From positions 38,097-78,037 of the forward strand of contig JAJXWJ010000007.1 of NCBI GenBank assembly GCA_021781655.1: DNA of 39,941 bases, in the 5' to 3' direction. This document shows positions 1 to 6,936 of this stretch, in pieces (the stretch's first letter is position 1; each line of letters begins with the position of its first letter). Origin of the DNA: Bacillota bacterium (GTDB lineage Bacteria > Bacillota > Clostridia > Clostridiales > Clostridiaceae). The notes beneath the pieces were generated by a model. That model was not told where the DNA came from and made no database searches. It worked only from the letters and a program-made list of their open reading frames with translations. A program made the translations under genes and the position numbers.

Positions 1-339
1 ATAGGAGTAATATCTGCTACAAATCTTACAGCTGTAACCTTAATATCTAATATTGGAACTTTTGTATTATATGGATTGACAAATTTGGTTGCTCTTTTAG
101 CATTTAAACGAAGTAAAAAAAGAAATCCATTAACACATATAATAATCCCGATTTTAGGTTTCATAGCAAATTTAGTTATGTTATTAGCAGTATTGTATCT
201 TGGAATTTTAGGTGGTGGAGCAACTCAAACAGCATCTATAGCTGCAATAATTGTTGCATTAGTTTGGCTTGTAATAGGAATTGTTTATTTGAATGTAAAC
301 AGTAAGAAGCAAAATCGTCCTATTATTATAAAAGAATAA
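1..339 (+). CDS. APC-family amino acid permease, C-terminal part (5' end outside window)
   Basis: The reading frame is open from base 1 and ends at TAA 337-339, so only the last 112 residues are visible. They contain hydrophobic helices separated by a basic loop (KRSKKRNPLTH) and a charged tail after the last helix. That is how the last helices of amino acid/polyamine/organocation (APC) permeases usually look, with an R/K-x-P loop between helices. The substrate cannot be told from this fragment. The TTG at 76 is not a real start, because coding-like hydrophobic sequence continues upstream in frame to the window edge. The family call rests on general pattern, not on a signature motif. Confidence 0.65.
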   Translation: MGVISATNLTAVTLISNIGTFVLYGLTNLVALLAFKRSKKRNPLTHIIIPILGFIANLVMLLAVLYLGILGGGATQTASIAAIIVALVWLVIGIVYLNVNSKKQNRPIIIKE

Positions 340-349
340 ATATTTTAAG

Positions 350-384
350 AGGGCTGTAGAAAAATTTAGATTTCAAGCAGCCCT
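350..384 (+). terminator. hairpin after the permease gene (possible weak terminator)
   Basis: AGGGCTG (350-356) pairs with CAGCCCT (378-384) around an A/T-rich loop, just downstream of the permease stop. No T-run follows, so it may be an inefficient terminator or a processing hairpin that lets transcription continue into the phosphatase gene. Confidence 0.4.
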
Positions 385-412
385 ATTAACTGATTATTGG
401 GAGGGGGAAACA

Positions 413-1210
413 TTGGATAATTCAGTGGTAAATTTAAAAAGTAATTCTGATTCTATACCTCTCTATGTCCATGGATGTACTGACAAAGGTATGATAAGGG
501 AACACAATGATGATTATTTTGGATATTTTATGCCAGAAGATAAAGCTGTAAATAATAATTTGGGGAGTATGTTTGCTATTGCAGATGGTGTTGGAGGATG
601 TGCAGCAGGAAATGTTGCTAGTGCAGAAGCTGTAAATGTGTTGCTTCAAGAATATTATTTCGGACAGTATACTGATAAGCCACAGGAGAGGTTTAAAAAA
701 GCTTTTGAAAATACGGCTATTCACTTATATGATTTATCTTCCAGTTCAAATACTGCTTTTCAAAATATGAAATGTACGCTAAGTGCTATATTAGTGAGGT
801 ATGATAAATTTTATATTACACATGTAGGTGATTCTAAAATATTTCTAATTAGATCAAATAAAATGATTCAGTTAACAAAAGACCATAGTCTTGTAGGAAA
901 ACTAGTAAGATTAGGGCTAATTACGGCTGAAGATGCAAGAGTTCACCCTAATAAAAATATAATTTTAAAGGCTTTAGGAGATAGACCAATAATGCCACCA
1001 GATTTTTATTCAGGAAAAATAATGGCTGGAGATATTTTTTGTTTAGTAACAGATGGAATGTTAGAACATGAAACTACCGAGGAATTAAAGGAATCAGTAA
1101 TTAAAGATAATTCAGAAAAAGGTTTAAAGCAAATAATTAAAAAAATGAATGAACGTGGCGGTTATGATAATATGACAATACTTACTGTAAAAGTTAATAA
1201 AATATTATAA
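413..1210 (+). CDS. PP2C-family protein serine/threonine phosphatase
   Basis: This 265-residue soluble protein is a metal-dependent PPM/PP2C phosphatase of the PrpC/Stp type, which removes phosphate from Ser/Thr. The family motifs appear in order: an N-terminal HNDDYF in place of the usual R-x-N-E-D, the metal-binding FAIADGVGG, HVGDSKIFLIR, LTKDHS, LVTDGML and the C-terminal GGYDNMTIL. All the expected metal-ligand Asp residues seem present. The start is TTG 413, placed 5-10 bases after a strong GGGAGGGGG ribosome binding site. There is no signal peptide or membrane segment. A P-II gene follows 57 bases later and a Ser/Thr kinase after that, so the P-II protein or the kinase are its natural candidate substrates. 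That pairing is inferred from position only. Confidence 0.93.
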   Translation: MDNSVVNLKSNSDSIPLYVHGCTDKGMIREHNDDYFGYFMPEDKAVNNNLGSMFAIADGVGGCAAGNVASAEAVNVLLQEYYFGQYTDKPQERFKKAFENTAIHLYDLSSSSNTAFQNMKCTLSAILVRYDKFYITHVGDSKIFLIRSNKMIQLTKDHSLVGKLVRLGLITAEDARVHPNKNIILKALGDRPIMPPDFYSGKIMAGDIFCLVTDGMLEHETTEELKESVIKDNSEKGLKQIIKKMNERGGYDNMTILTVKVNKIL

Positions 1211-1249
1211 ATTAATCCACACAAGGTCCATAGTTTGATATAATTATAA

Positions 1250-1609
<360 letters not shown>

Positions 1610-1634
1610 AATTATTAGCAGGAGGAGATAGAAT

Positions 1635-2600
1635 TTGTTATCGCTGGAAATAGGAGCAGTATTTGAAAATAGATTTAAAATTATAAGTTTACTTGGGCAA
1701 GGTGGCTTTGCAAAAACTTTTTTAGCAGAAGATATTATGACCAACGGTAAAGTAGTACTTAAATTCCCTGATATAGCACAATTAGGAGATCCTGCTGTTT
1801 ATGAGCGTTTTAGAAGGGAGATTGCTATTGGAGAACGATTAAATCATCCTGATTTGCCAAGGGCTTTAACTTATTCAGAAGGCAATCCTCCATTTTTAGT
1901 GCTAAATTATGTAGAAGGTGAGTCAATAGCAAGTGAGATGAATAATGGACGTAAGTTTTCAGTTGATGAGGTTGTAGAACTTTCTGCTAATTTATTAGAT
2001 GTATTAGAATATTGTCATGAAAAAGGGATTTGTCACAGGGACATAAAACCAGAGAACTTGTTGTTAGGGACAGATGGGCGAATTAAAATAATCGATTTTG
2101 GAATTGCAGGCTTAGAAGGTGCTCCAAGAGTTACATATAGGGGCTTTTCAGGATTGATGGGAACTCCAGAATATATGTCACCTGAACAAATAAAAGGAGA
2201 AAGAGGTGGTCCTAGGAGTGATATTTATGCAATTGGTTGCTTAATGTATTATTTATTAGCAGGTACACCTCCGTATACTGGAGACAATCCTTTAACGGTT
2301 ATGTATCAGCATATGAATGCAAATATGAAACCGTTGACTGAAATTCGTAAAGATGTTACTAAAAATTTATTTGCAGTAATAAAAAAATCTTTAAGAAGAA
2401 GAAAAGAAGAAAGGTATGCATCTGCAAAGGATATGGCATATGATTTGAGGAATTTACAAGCTGTTGATGTAAGCATCTTATCAAAGCAAGATCCTCCCCT
2501 TGCTTCCGCTGCCACTACTAAAAAATCAAGTTGGATTTTAATCATTTGTTCTATTGTTATAGTTTTGGCTATATTGATTTTAATAATTGTTTTAAAATAG
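1635..2600 (+). CDS. Hanks-type serine/threonine protein kinase with C-terminal membrane anchor
   Basis: This is a 321-residue eukaryotic-like kinase. The glycine loop GQGGFAKTF (about residues 19-27), the ATP-binding Lys in VVLKF, the catalytic loop HRDIKPENLL, the metal-binding DFGIAG and the TPEYMSPEQ activation segment are all intact, so it should be active. The kinase domain fills residues 10 to about 270. A short linker leads to one hydrophobic helix (about 299-320) that ends the protein, so it is tail-anchored and lacks the extracellular PASTA domains of PrkC/PknB. Any signal must be read from the cytoplasm. The start is TTG 1635, 7 bases after GGAGGAG. It begins 25 bases after the P-II stop, and the last gene of this cassette is followed by a terminator. 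Confidence 0.93.
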   Translation: MLSLEIGAVFENRFKIISLLGQGGFAKTFLAEDIMTNGKVVLKFPDIAQLGDPAVYERFRREIAIGERLNHPDLPRALTYSEGNPPFLVLNYVEGESIASEMNNGRKFSVDEVVELSANLLDVLEYCHEKGICHRDIKPENLLLGTDGRIKIIDFGIAGLEGAPRVTYRGFSGLMGTPEYMSPEQIKGERGGPRSDIYAIGCLMYYLLAGTPPYTGDNPLTVMYQHMNANMKPLTEIRKDVTKNLFAVIKKSLRRRKEERYASAKDMAYDLRNLQAVDVSILSKQDPPLASAATTKKSSWILIICSIVIVLAILILIIVLK

Positions 2601-2613
2601 TATAATATAAAAA

Positions 2614-2649
2614 TGGTCTGGCACTATAATGTGAACAGACTATTTTTTT
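2614..2649 (+). terminator. intrinsic terminator after the kinase gene
   Basis: GGTCTG (2615-2620) pairs with CAGACT across an inner GCAC/GTG stem, followed by a run of seven T (2643-2649). It closes the phosphatase/P-II/kinase unit. Confidence 0.8.
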
Positions 2650-2937
2650 ACTGGAAATTTTTAAAAGGTTAATATAAAACTGCATAATAAAATGTGAACA
2701 AAAACGATATAACATTATAAAACTGATAATGTTTTGATTGTTTTTATAAAGTTTTATTATCTAATTTTAGATTTCAGTATTGACAAATAAACAATAATAT
2801 TATAATATTACAAACATAGTAATAATAAATAAAATATTAATCATGAAAAGTGTTAAATATATAGCGTATTTATTAAACATAATAATAAAGTACGTTGCAA
2901 ATAACGTTTTCATGGAAATCTTAAAGGAGGCGCAATT
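2650..2937 (+). other. amtB upstream region with perfect hairpin and hexaloop hairpin
   Basis: This non-coding A/T-rich stretch separates the kinase terminator from amtB. It holds a perfect 8-bp dyad (AACATTAT 2711-2718 with ATAATGTT 2726-2733) upstream of the promoter, which could be an operator. In the transcribed leader there is a small hairpin (ACGTT 2892-2896 with AACGT 2903-2907) enclosing a six-base loop GCAAAT, shortly before the AAAGGAGG ribosome binding site. No open reading frame with a ribosome binding site was found in it. Confidence 0.4.
2780..2808 (+). promoter_or_regulatory. candidate sigma-A promoter of amtB-glnK
   Basis: A perfect -35 TTGACA (2780-2785) is followed by TATAAT at 2801 (15-base spacer) or TAATAT at 2803 (17-base spacer). 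The transcript would have an untranslated leader of about 120 bases before amtB. Confidence 0.6.
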
Positions 2938-4170
2938 ATGAATCAACTTAATGGAGCGGATACGGTATTTGTTTTTGTATCTACAGTTTTAGTACTTGTA
3001 ATGACACCTGCATTAGCACTTTTTTATGGTGGTATGGTTAGAAAGAAAAATGTTTTAAGCACCACTGTACATAGTTATGCAGCCATAGCTATAGTATCAG
3101 TACAATGGGTATTATTTGGATATACATTAAGTTTCGGAAATGACATTAAAGGTATACTTGGAAATCTTAGTTTTTTAGGATTAAAAGGAGTAGGTTTTGC
3201 ACCAAACTCAAATTACGCAGCTACTATTCCTCATGAAGCTTTTATGATGTTTCAAATGATGTTTGCTATAATAACAGTTGCATTGGTATCTGGTTCAATA
3301 GCTGAAAGAATGAAGTCAATGGCATTCATACTGTTCATTGTTTTGTGGACAACCATAGTATACGACCCACTAGCTCATTGGGTATGGGGAGTTGGAGGAT
3401 GGATTCATACTATGGGAGCTTTAGACTTTGCAGGCGGTGATGTTGTACACATAAGTTCAGGTGTATCTGGTCTTGTAGCAGCTTTAGTATTGGGTAGTAG
3501 AAGAAGAAAAGAAACTGTTACTCCACACAATATTCCAATGACTGTACTTGGAGCTGGACTTTTACTTTTCGGTTGGTACGGTTTTAATGCAGGAAGTGCT
3601 TTGGCAGTAAATTCAGTAGCATTTAATGCTTTTATAACAACAAATACTTCAGCTGCAGCTGCAGCAATAGGTTGGAGTACCTTTGAATATATTCACAGAA
3701 AGAAAGTTACAGCACTAGGAATAGCAAGTGGACTAGTTGCAGGATTAGTTGCAATAACTCCAGCAGCAGGTTTTGTTTCACCGATGGCAGCGATAATAAT
3801 TGGATTTATTGGAGGAGCAATCTGCTTTAGCTCAGTAACCTTTATGAAAGGTAAATTTGGATATGATGATGCTTTAGATGCATTTGGTTGTCATGCAGTT
3901 GGAGGTATGTGGGGTGGAATTGCCACTGGAATCTTTGCTTCTATTTCAATAAATTCCAGTGGTGCTAATGGACTTATTCATGGTAATCCTAAGTTAGTAT
4001 TAATACAAATAGTTGCAATAGTCGCAACAATTATCTATTCAGCAATTATGACTTTTGGTATAATGAAAGTTGTAGATAAGTTAATTGGAATAAAAGTCAC
4101 TAAAGAAGAGGAGCAAGTAGGTTTAGATATTTCTGAGCATGGGGAAGAAGCTTATGGTGGCTTAAATTAA
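2938..4170 (+). CDS. amtB: ammonium transporter AmtB
   Basis: This is a 410-residue polytopic membrane protein of the Amt/Mep/Rh family, which forms trimeric ammonium channels. Family features seen: the N-terminal ALFYGGMVRKKN segment, and the twin pore histidines in GGDVVHISSGVSGLVA (about residue 170) and DAFGCHAVGGMWGG (about residue 320), each in its conserved context, plus eleven or so hydrophobic helices. The C-terminal cytoplasmic tail (from KVVDKLIGIKVTKEEE) has the form that P-II proteins contact. The start is ATG 2938 after AAAGGAGGCG. The glnK gene follows 24 bases later, which is the classical amtB-glnK pair in which the P-II protein blocks the channel when nitrogen is plentiful. 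Confidence 0.97.
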   Translation: MNQLNGADTVFVFVSTVLVLVMTPALALFYGGMVRKKNVLSTTVHSYAAIAIVSVQWVLFGYTLSFGNDIKGILGNLSFLGLKGVGFAPNSNYAATIPHEAFMMFQMMFAIITVALVSGSIAERMKSMAFILFIVLWTTIVYDPLAHWVWGVGGWIHTMGALDFAGGDVVHISSGVSGLVAALVLGSRRRKETVTPHNIPMTVLGAGLLLFGWYGFNAGSALAVNSVAFNAFITTNTSAAAAAIGWSTFEYIHRKKVTALGIASGLVAGLVAITPAAGFVSPMAAIIIGFIGGAICFSSVTFMKGKFGYDDALDAFGCHAVGGMWGGIATGIFASISINSSGANGLIHGNPKLVLIQIVAIVATIIYSAIMTFGIMKVVDKLIGIKVTKEEEQVGLDISEHGEEAYGGLN

Positions 4171-4194
4171 TAATTGCGAAAGAGGGTAATTAAT

Positions 4195-4554
4195 ATGTCA
4201 AAGTTAACGAAGGTAGATATTGTTACATCCCAAGGTAAATTAGAAGATTTAATCGATGCATTAAATGGGATAGGAATTACTGGCTTAACAGTAACAAATG
4301 TTTTAGGCTGTGGTATGCAAAAAGGTCATAAGGAGTATTACAGAGGAACAGAAGTTGATATACATCTTCTTCCAAAGGTTAAAATAGAAATAGTGATTTG
4401 TGATGTACCAGTTAATGATGTGGTAGAAACAGCAAAAAAGGTACTTCATACCGGTAATATCGGTGATGGAAAAATATTTGTTTACGATGTAGAAAATGTG
4501 GTAAGAATAAGTACTGGTGAAGAGGGAAGAGATGCTCTTCAGTATTCAAAATAG
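4195..4554 (+). CDS. glnK: P-II family protein GlnK paired with AmtB
   Basis: This 119-residue P-II protein would plug AmtB when ammonium is high. It has the normal T-loop length (GHKEYYRGTEVDIHLLPK), the segment GNIGDGKIFVYDVENVVRI and the TGEEGRDAL tail typical of the family. The residue matching Tyr51, the uridylylation site of E. coli GlnB/GlnK, is Val54 here, so that control cannot work; Thr52 sits at the position of cyanobacterial Ser49. I start it at ATG 4195, after AGAGGG; the upstream TTG 4174 overlaps the ribosome binding site region. It lies 24 bases after amtB and the FMN riboswitch starts only about 23 bases after its stop. Confidence 0.93.
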   Translation: MSKLTKVDIVTSQGKLEDLIDALNGIGITGLTVTNVLGCGMQKGHKEYYRGTEVDIHLLPKVKIEIVICDVPVNDVVETAKKVLHTGNIGDGKIFVYDVENVVRISTGEEGRDALQYSK

Positions 4555-4576
4555 AATTTGACAAAAATAATATGGT

Positions 4577-4687
4577 GTCTTCAGGACAGGGTGCAATTCC
4601 CTAACGGCGGTAAAGCCCGCCAGCTATTATTATAGCATGATTTGGTGAAATTCCAAGGCCGACAGTAAAGCCTGGATGAAAGAAGAT
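4577..4687 (+). promoter_or_regulatory. FMN riboswitch (RFN element)
   Basis: The sequence follows the RFN consensus almost throughout: P1 arm TCTTC (4578-4582) closing on GAAGA (4682-4686), core CAGGGTGCAATTCCC, GGCGGTAAAGCCCGC, GATTTGGTGAAATTCCAA, CCGAC and GGATG. A few consensus positions differ (GGACAGG for GGGCAGG, AACGGCGG for ACCGGCGG). RFN elements bind flavin mononucleotide and shut off riboflavin synthesis or uptake genes. Here no rib operon or ribU transporter follows, only a stub. Confidence 0.95.
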
Positions 4688-4730
4688 TATATTAGTATTA
4701 TTTTATGATACTATTTTGTGTACAATAAAA

Positions 4731-4759
4731 AGCTCTGGAATTATTATAATTTCAGAGCT
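4731..4759 (+). terminator. first hairpin downstream of the FMN riboswitch
   Basis: AGCTCTGGAATTAT pairs with the complementary arm ending CAGAGCT (4753-4759) with one G-T pair, followed by ATATTTATTTTT. It could be a weak terminator or part of the switching platform. Confidence 0.55.
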
Positions 4760-4783
4760 ATATTTATTTTTCACAAACTTTTT

Positions 4784-4813
4784 GCCTTGAGAAAAAACTC
4801 AAGGCATTTTTTT
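4784..4813 (+). terminator. intrinsic terminator of the FMN riboswitch
   Basis: A perfect 8-bp stem GCCTTGAG (4784-4791) / CTCAAGGC (4798-4805) with an A-rich loop is followed by A and seven T. This is a strong rho-independent terminator about 100 bases downstream of the aptamer, suitable as its expression platform and also as an end for amtB-glnK transcripts. Confidence 0.85.
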
Positions 4814-4845
4814 GTCCTAAAAAATAATGAAAAGAAGGTGAATCT

Positions 4846-4908
4846 TTGAATGAAAGGTACATGAATCGCGCCTTAGATGGACTTTTAAGGCATGTAAAAA
4901 GTTTATAA
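4846..4908 (+). pseudogene. 20-codon stub resembling the start of ribD
   Basis: Behind the riboswitch there is a good ribosome binding site (AGAAGGTG, 4833-4840) and a TTG start, giving a peptide that begins MNERYMNRALDG and stops at TAA 4906-4908. RibD proteins (riboflavin deaminase/reductase) typically begin M-x-E-x-Y-M-x-x-A-L, so the first ten residues look like a true ribD start that then runs into unrelated sequence. The simplest reading is that a deletion removed the rib operon, leaving its control region. I know of no independent function for this peptide, and the similarity covers only about ten residues. Confidence 0.6.
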
Positions 4909-4930
4909 ATTAAGTGTTTTTAAATATAAA

Positions 4931-4960
4931 TTGATGAACAATATATTATTATGTTAAAAT
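4931..4960 (+). promoter_or_regulatory. candidate luxS promoter
   Basis: TTGATG (4931-4936) and TAAAAT (4955-4960) are 18 bases apart, about 37 bases before the luxS start. It is a plausible but not perfect sigma-A promoter. Confidence 0.4.
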
Positions 4961-4996
4961 ACTAATAAAGAAAATAATTAAGGAGATTAAAGTATT

Positions 4997-5476
4997 ATGG
5001 ATAAAATTGCAAGTTTTACTGTTAATCATTTAGAACTTCTTCCAGGAGTTTATGTTTCAAGAAAAGATAATGTAAATGGAAATATCATTACTACCTTTGA
5101 TCTTAGGTTTACAAGACCGAACTATGAGCCAGTATTAAACACAGCTGAGGTTCATGCTATAGAGCATTTGGCAGCAACGTTTTTAAGAAACCATAAGGAA
5201 TTTGGAGAGAAGGATATATATTTTGGACCAATGGGTTGTAGAACTGGTTTCTATTTGATTTTAAGTGGAGATTACAAATCTACTGATATTATTGATTTAT
5301 TGAAAGAAACTTTTGAATTTGTTGCTAACTTCGAAGGAGAGGTTCCTGGAGCTAAAGCAAGAGATTGTGGTAATTATTTAGATATGAATCTTCCAATGGC
5401 AAAATATATTGCAAAAAAATATTTAGAAGAAGTACTATATAAAATAAGCGAAAAAAATACTAATTATCCTAATTAG
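4997..5476 (+). CDS. luxS: S-ribosylhomocysteine lyase LuxS
   Basis: This 159-residue protein has the full LuxS signature: the metal-binding HAIEH (His53, His57), the following LAATFLRNH, the GPMGCRTGF loop and the ARDCGNYLDMNLP segment, whose Cys is the third metal ligand. LuxS is a homodimeric iron enzyme that splits S-ribosylhomocysteine into homocysteine and DPD, the precursor of autoinducer-2, as part of the activated methyl cycle. Start ATG 4997 follows AAGGAG. It stands alone with its own candidate promoter and a terminator at 5660; no pfs or cysteine/methionine gene is adjacent. Confidence 0.97.
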   Translation: MDKIASFTVNHLELLPGVYVSRKDNVNGNIITTFDLRFTRPNYEPVLNTAEVHAIEHLAATFLRNHKEFGEKDIYFGPMGCRTGFYLILSGDYKSTDIIDLLKETFEFVANFEGEVPGAKARDCGNYLDMNLPMAKYIAKKYLEEVLYKISEKNTNYPN

Positions 5477-5659
5477 CACTGAATTAAAATTTATTAGTAT
5501 ATTTAATTTTAAGTATAAATAGGCAGTATTATCATTATATGGATTTATTATACAATTTTCAATATATGTTTACAAACAGTTTTCATTTACGTAATTGAAA
5601 CGTAACAATAAAATTTTATAATAAAAATATAAAGATTAACCCCTTTATATATTACTTTA

Positions 5660-5690
5660 CACTAACAAAAATTTGTTAGTGCTTTTTTTT
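5660..5690 (+). terminator. intrinsic terminator downstream of luxS
   Basis: CACTAACAAA (5660-5669) pairs with TTTGTTAGTG (5672-5681), followed by C and eight T. It lies about 185 bases after the luxS stop; the stretch between holds no gene that I can see. Confidence 0.8.
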
Positions 5691-5696
5691 TATTAA

Positions 5697-5735
5697 GCAA
5701 CAGTCACACATAATTTTTTATTGTGTGACTGTTGC
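5697..5735 (-). terminator. long hairpin at the 3' end of the SASP gene
   Basis: GCAACAGTCACACA pairs with TGTGTGACTGTTGC around an A/T-rich loop. It sits just after the minus-strand SASP stop and probably ends or stabilises that spore mRNA; a clear T-run on the minus strand is lacking. Confidence 0.55.
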
Positions 5736-5752
5736 CATTGTAAAATATATTG

Positions 5753-5950
5753 TTACTTTAATCTGTTTTCATAATCTTCTACCATTTTTTTAACCATTTG
5801 GCCTCCAACTGAGCCATTTTGTCTTGAAGTAAGATCCCCATTGTAACCTTCTGTTAAAGGAGTACCTACCTCATGAGCAGCTTCCATTTTAAATTTGTTT
5901 AATCCTTCTCTTGCTTCTGGCACTAATGCATTATTTCTTCTATTTGACAT
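5753..5950 (-). CDS. alpha/beta-type small acid-soluble spore protein
   Basis: This 65-residue protein is a DNA-coating SASP of the SspA/SspB family, made in the forespore to protect DNA from UV and heat and degraded at germination. It shows the conserved N-terminal block with the GPR protease site around KFKMEAAHEVG, then GYNGDLTSRQNGSVGGQMVKKMV, the most conserved family stretch. The start ATG (5950 on the minus strand) follows AAGGGAG. A candidate sigma-G promoter lies upstream. Its presence shows that the organism sporulates or descends from a spore former. Confidence 0.95.
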   Translation of the reverse strand: MSNRRNNALVPEAREGLNKFKMEAAHEVGTPLTEGYNGDLTSRQNGSVGGQMVKKMVEDYENRLK

Positions 5951-5991
5951 GAGTTTACATCTCCCTTATAAATTATTTTGTGTTACAATAA

Positions 5992-6021
5992 TAGTATTGC
6001 ATATTACAATGTTTATATTCA
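5992..6021 (-). promoter_or_regulatory. candidate sigma-G promoter of the SASP gene
   Basis: Read on the minus strand, TGAATA (6021-6016) and CAATACTA (5999-5992) are 16 bases apart. That resembles the forespore sigma-G pattern (TGNATA ... CATACTA), as expected for an ssp gene, about 40-50 bases upstream of the start. Confidence 0.5.
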
Positions 6022-6197
6022 TGGTAAGTTATGGTAAAACGAATTTCATTTTTTATGTTGATTAATACAATAAAAAATGCTATTTTTTTATTAATGAAAA
6101 TTGATGTGACAAAAGAACAAAATTTCAACTTTCAAAGTTTTGATATTAAGTAAGTCATAAAATAAAATTTTATATTTACTAAAGGAGTCGTCAAAAA

Positions 6198-6875
6198 ATG
6201 AGAAAAAAAATAATTGGTTTTGCTATTGTCTTGTTCATTATATTTATTGGAATTGGAATGTTTGTATATTTGGTAAAGCCTTTTGAAATTAAGTCTCCAA
6301 TTTCTAATAATAAAAATGTAGTTAAAAGTGAAAAAACATCAACAGAAAATAAAAAATTGCAAAATAATGTAGTTAAAGAAAATAAAGATCAGGTTTTAGA
6401 GGCGTTATGGGAAAATTCCTATGCTGAATATAATGCTAGAAATTTTGATAAATGCATAAGTATTGAAAATCAAATTATTGCTGAAGCACCAGATTTTTAT
6501 AAGGCATATACTTACAAAGGGATTGCACAATGTTTTCAAGGAGATTACAGTGATGGCTTTGCAAATTTAGATAAGGCATTACAAATTAATCCTAATTATG
6601 ATATGGGAAGATATAATAAGGCTTTAGGTCTAGAGCTGGATGCGCAGTATGATAAGGCTATTGCAGAGTATCAATCTGCTTTAGAGCTAAATAAATATGT
6701 TTGGAGTTATTATGGCATTGCTAGTATATATGGCAGAAGAGGAGACATAAATAACGTTGTAAAATATCTTTCAGTAGCAATTAACATGGATAGTGCGGTT
6801 AAAAAGGTTGCACAAGATGAAAGAGACTTTGATAATGTAAGAAAATACAGTGCTTTTCAAAAATTAGTAAATTAG
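6198..6875 (+). CDS. membrane-anchored TPR-repeat protein
   Basis: A protein of 225 residues with a basic N-terminus (MRKKII), one hydrophobic helix (about 7-27), a Lys/Asn/Ser-rich linker to about residue 65, and a C-terminal domain of tetratricopeptide repeats. Repeat-like units include NARNFDKCISIENQIIAEAP, then FYKAYTYKGIAQCFQGDY, NYDMGRYNKALGLELDAQY and the following AIAEYQSALELN. TPR domains bind other proteins; the partner is unknown. The helix may be a signal anchor that exposes the repeats outside. The start ATG 6198 follows AAAGGAG. It appears monocistronic, with a hairpin after the stop. Confidence 0.8.
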   Translation: MRKKIIGFAIVLFIIFIGIGMFVYLVKPFEIKSPISNNKNVVKSEKTSTENKKLQNNVVKENKDQVLEALWENSYAEYNARNFDKCISIENQIIAEAPDFYKAYTYKGIAQCFQGDYSDGFANLDKALQINPNYDMGRYNKALGLELDAQYDKAIAEYQSALELNKYVWSYYGIASIYGRRGDINNVVKYLSVAINMDSAVKKVAQDERDFDNVRKYSAFQKLVN

Positions 6876-6890
6876 AGCGAAGTCTTTCGT

Positions 6891-6913
6891 AAAACATCTT
6901 GTGCTGATGTTTT
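6891..6913 (+). terminator. hairpin after the TPR gene
   Basis: AAAACATC (6891-6898) pairs perfectly with GATGTTTT (6906-6913). It lies between two convergent genes and has A and T flanks on both strands, so it may work in both directions. Confidence 0.5.
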
Positions 6914-6936
6914 AAAACATAAACTAATATTGTTTT

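Noticed and set aside
2892-2907. ANTAR-type antiterminator hairpin in the amtB leader
   Set aside because: The hexaloop is GCAAAT, not the A1/G4 pattern, and the required second stem-loop with a similar loop was not found.
4558-4563. TTGACA just upstream of the FMN riboswitch as a promoter -35
   Set aside because: At 16-18 bases downstream there is only aptamer sequence with no -10-like box; the nearest A/T box is far too close. I do not call a promoter here.
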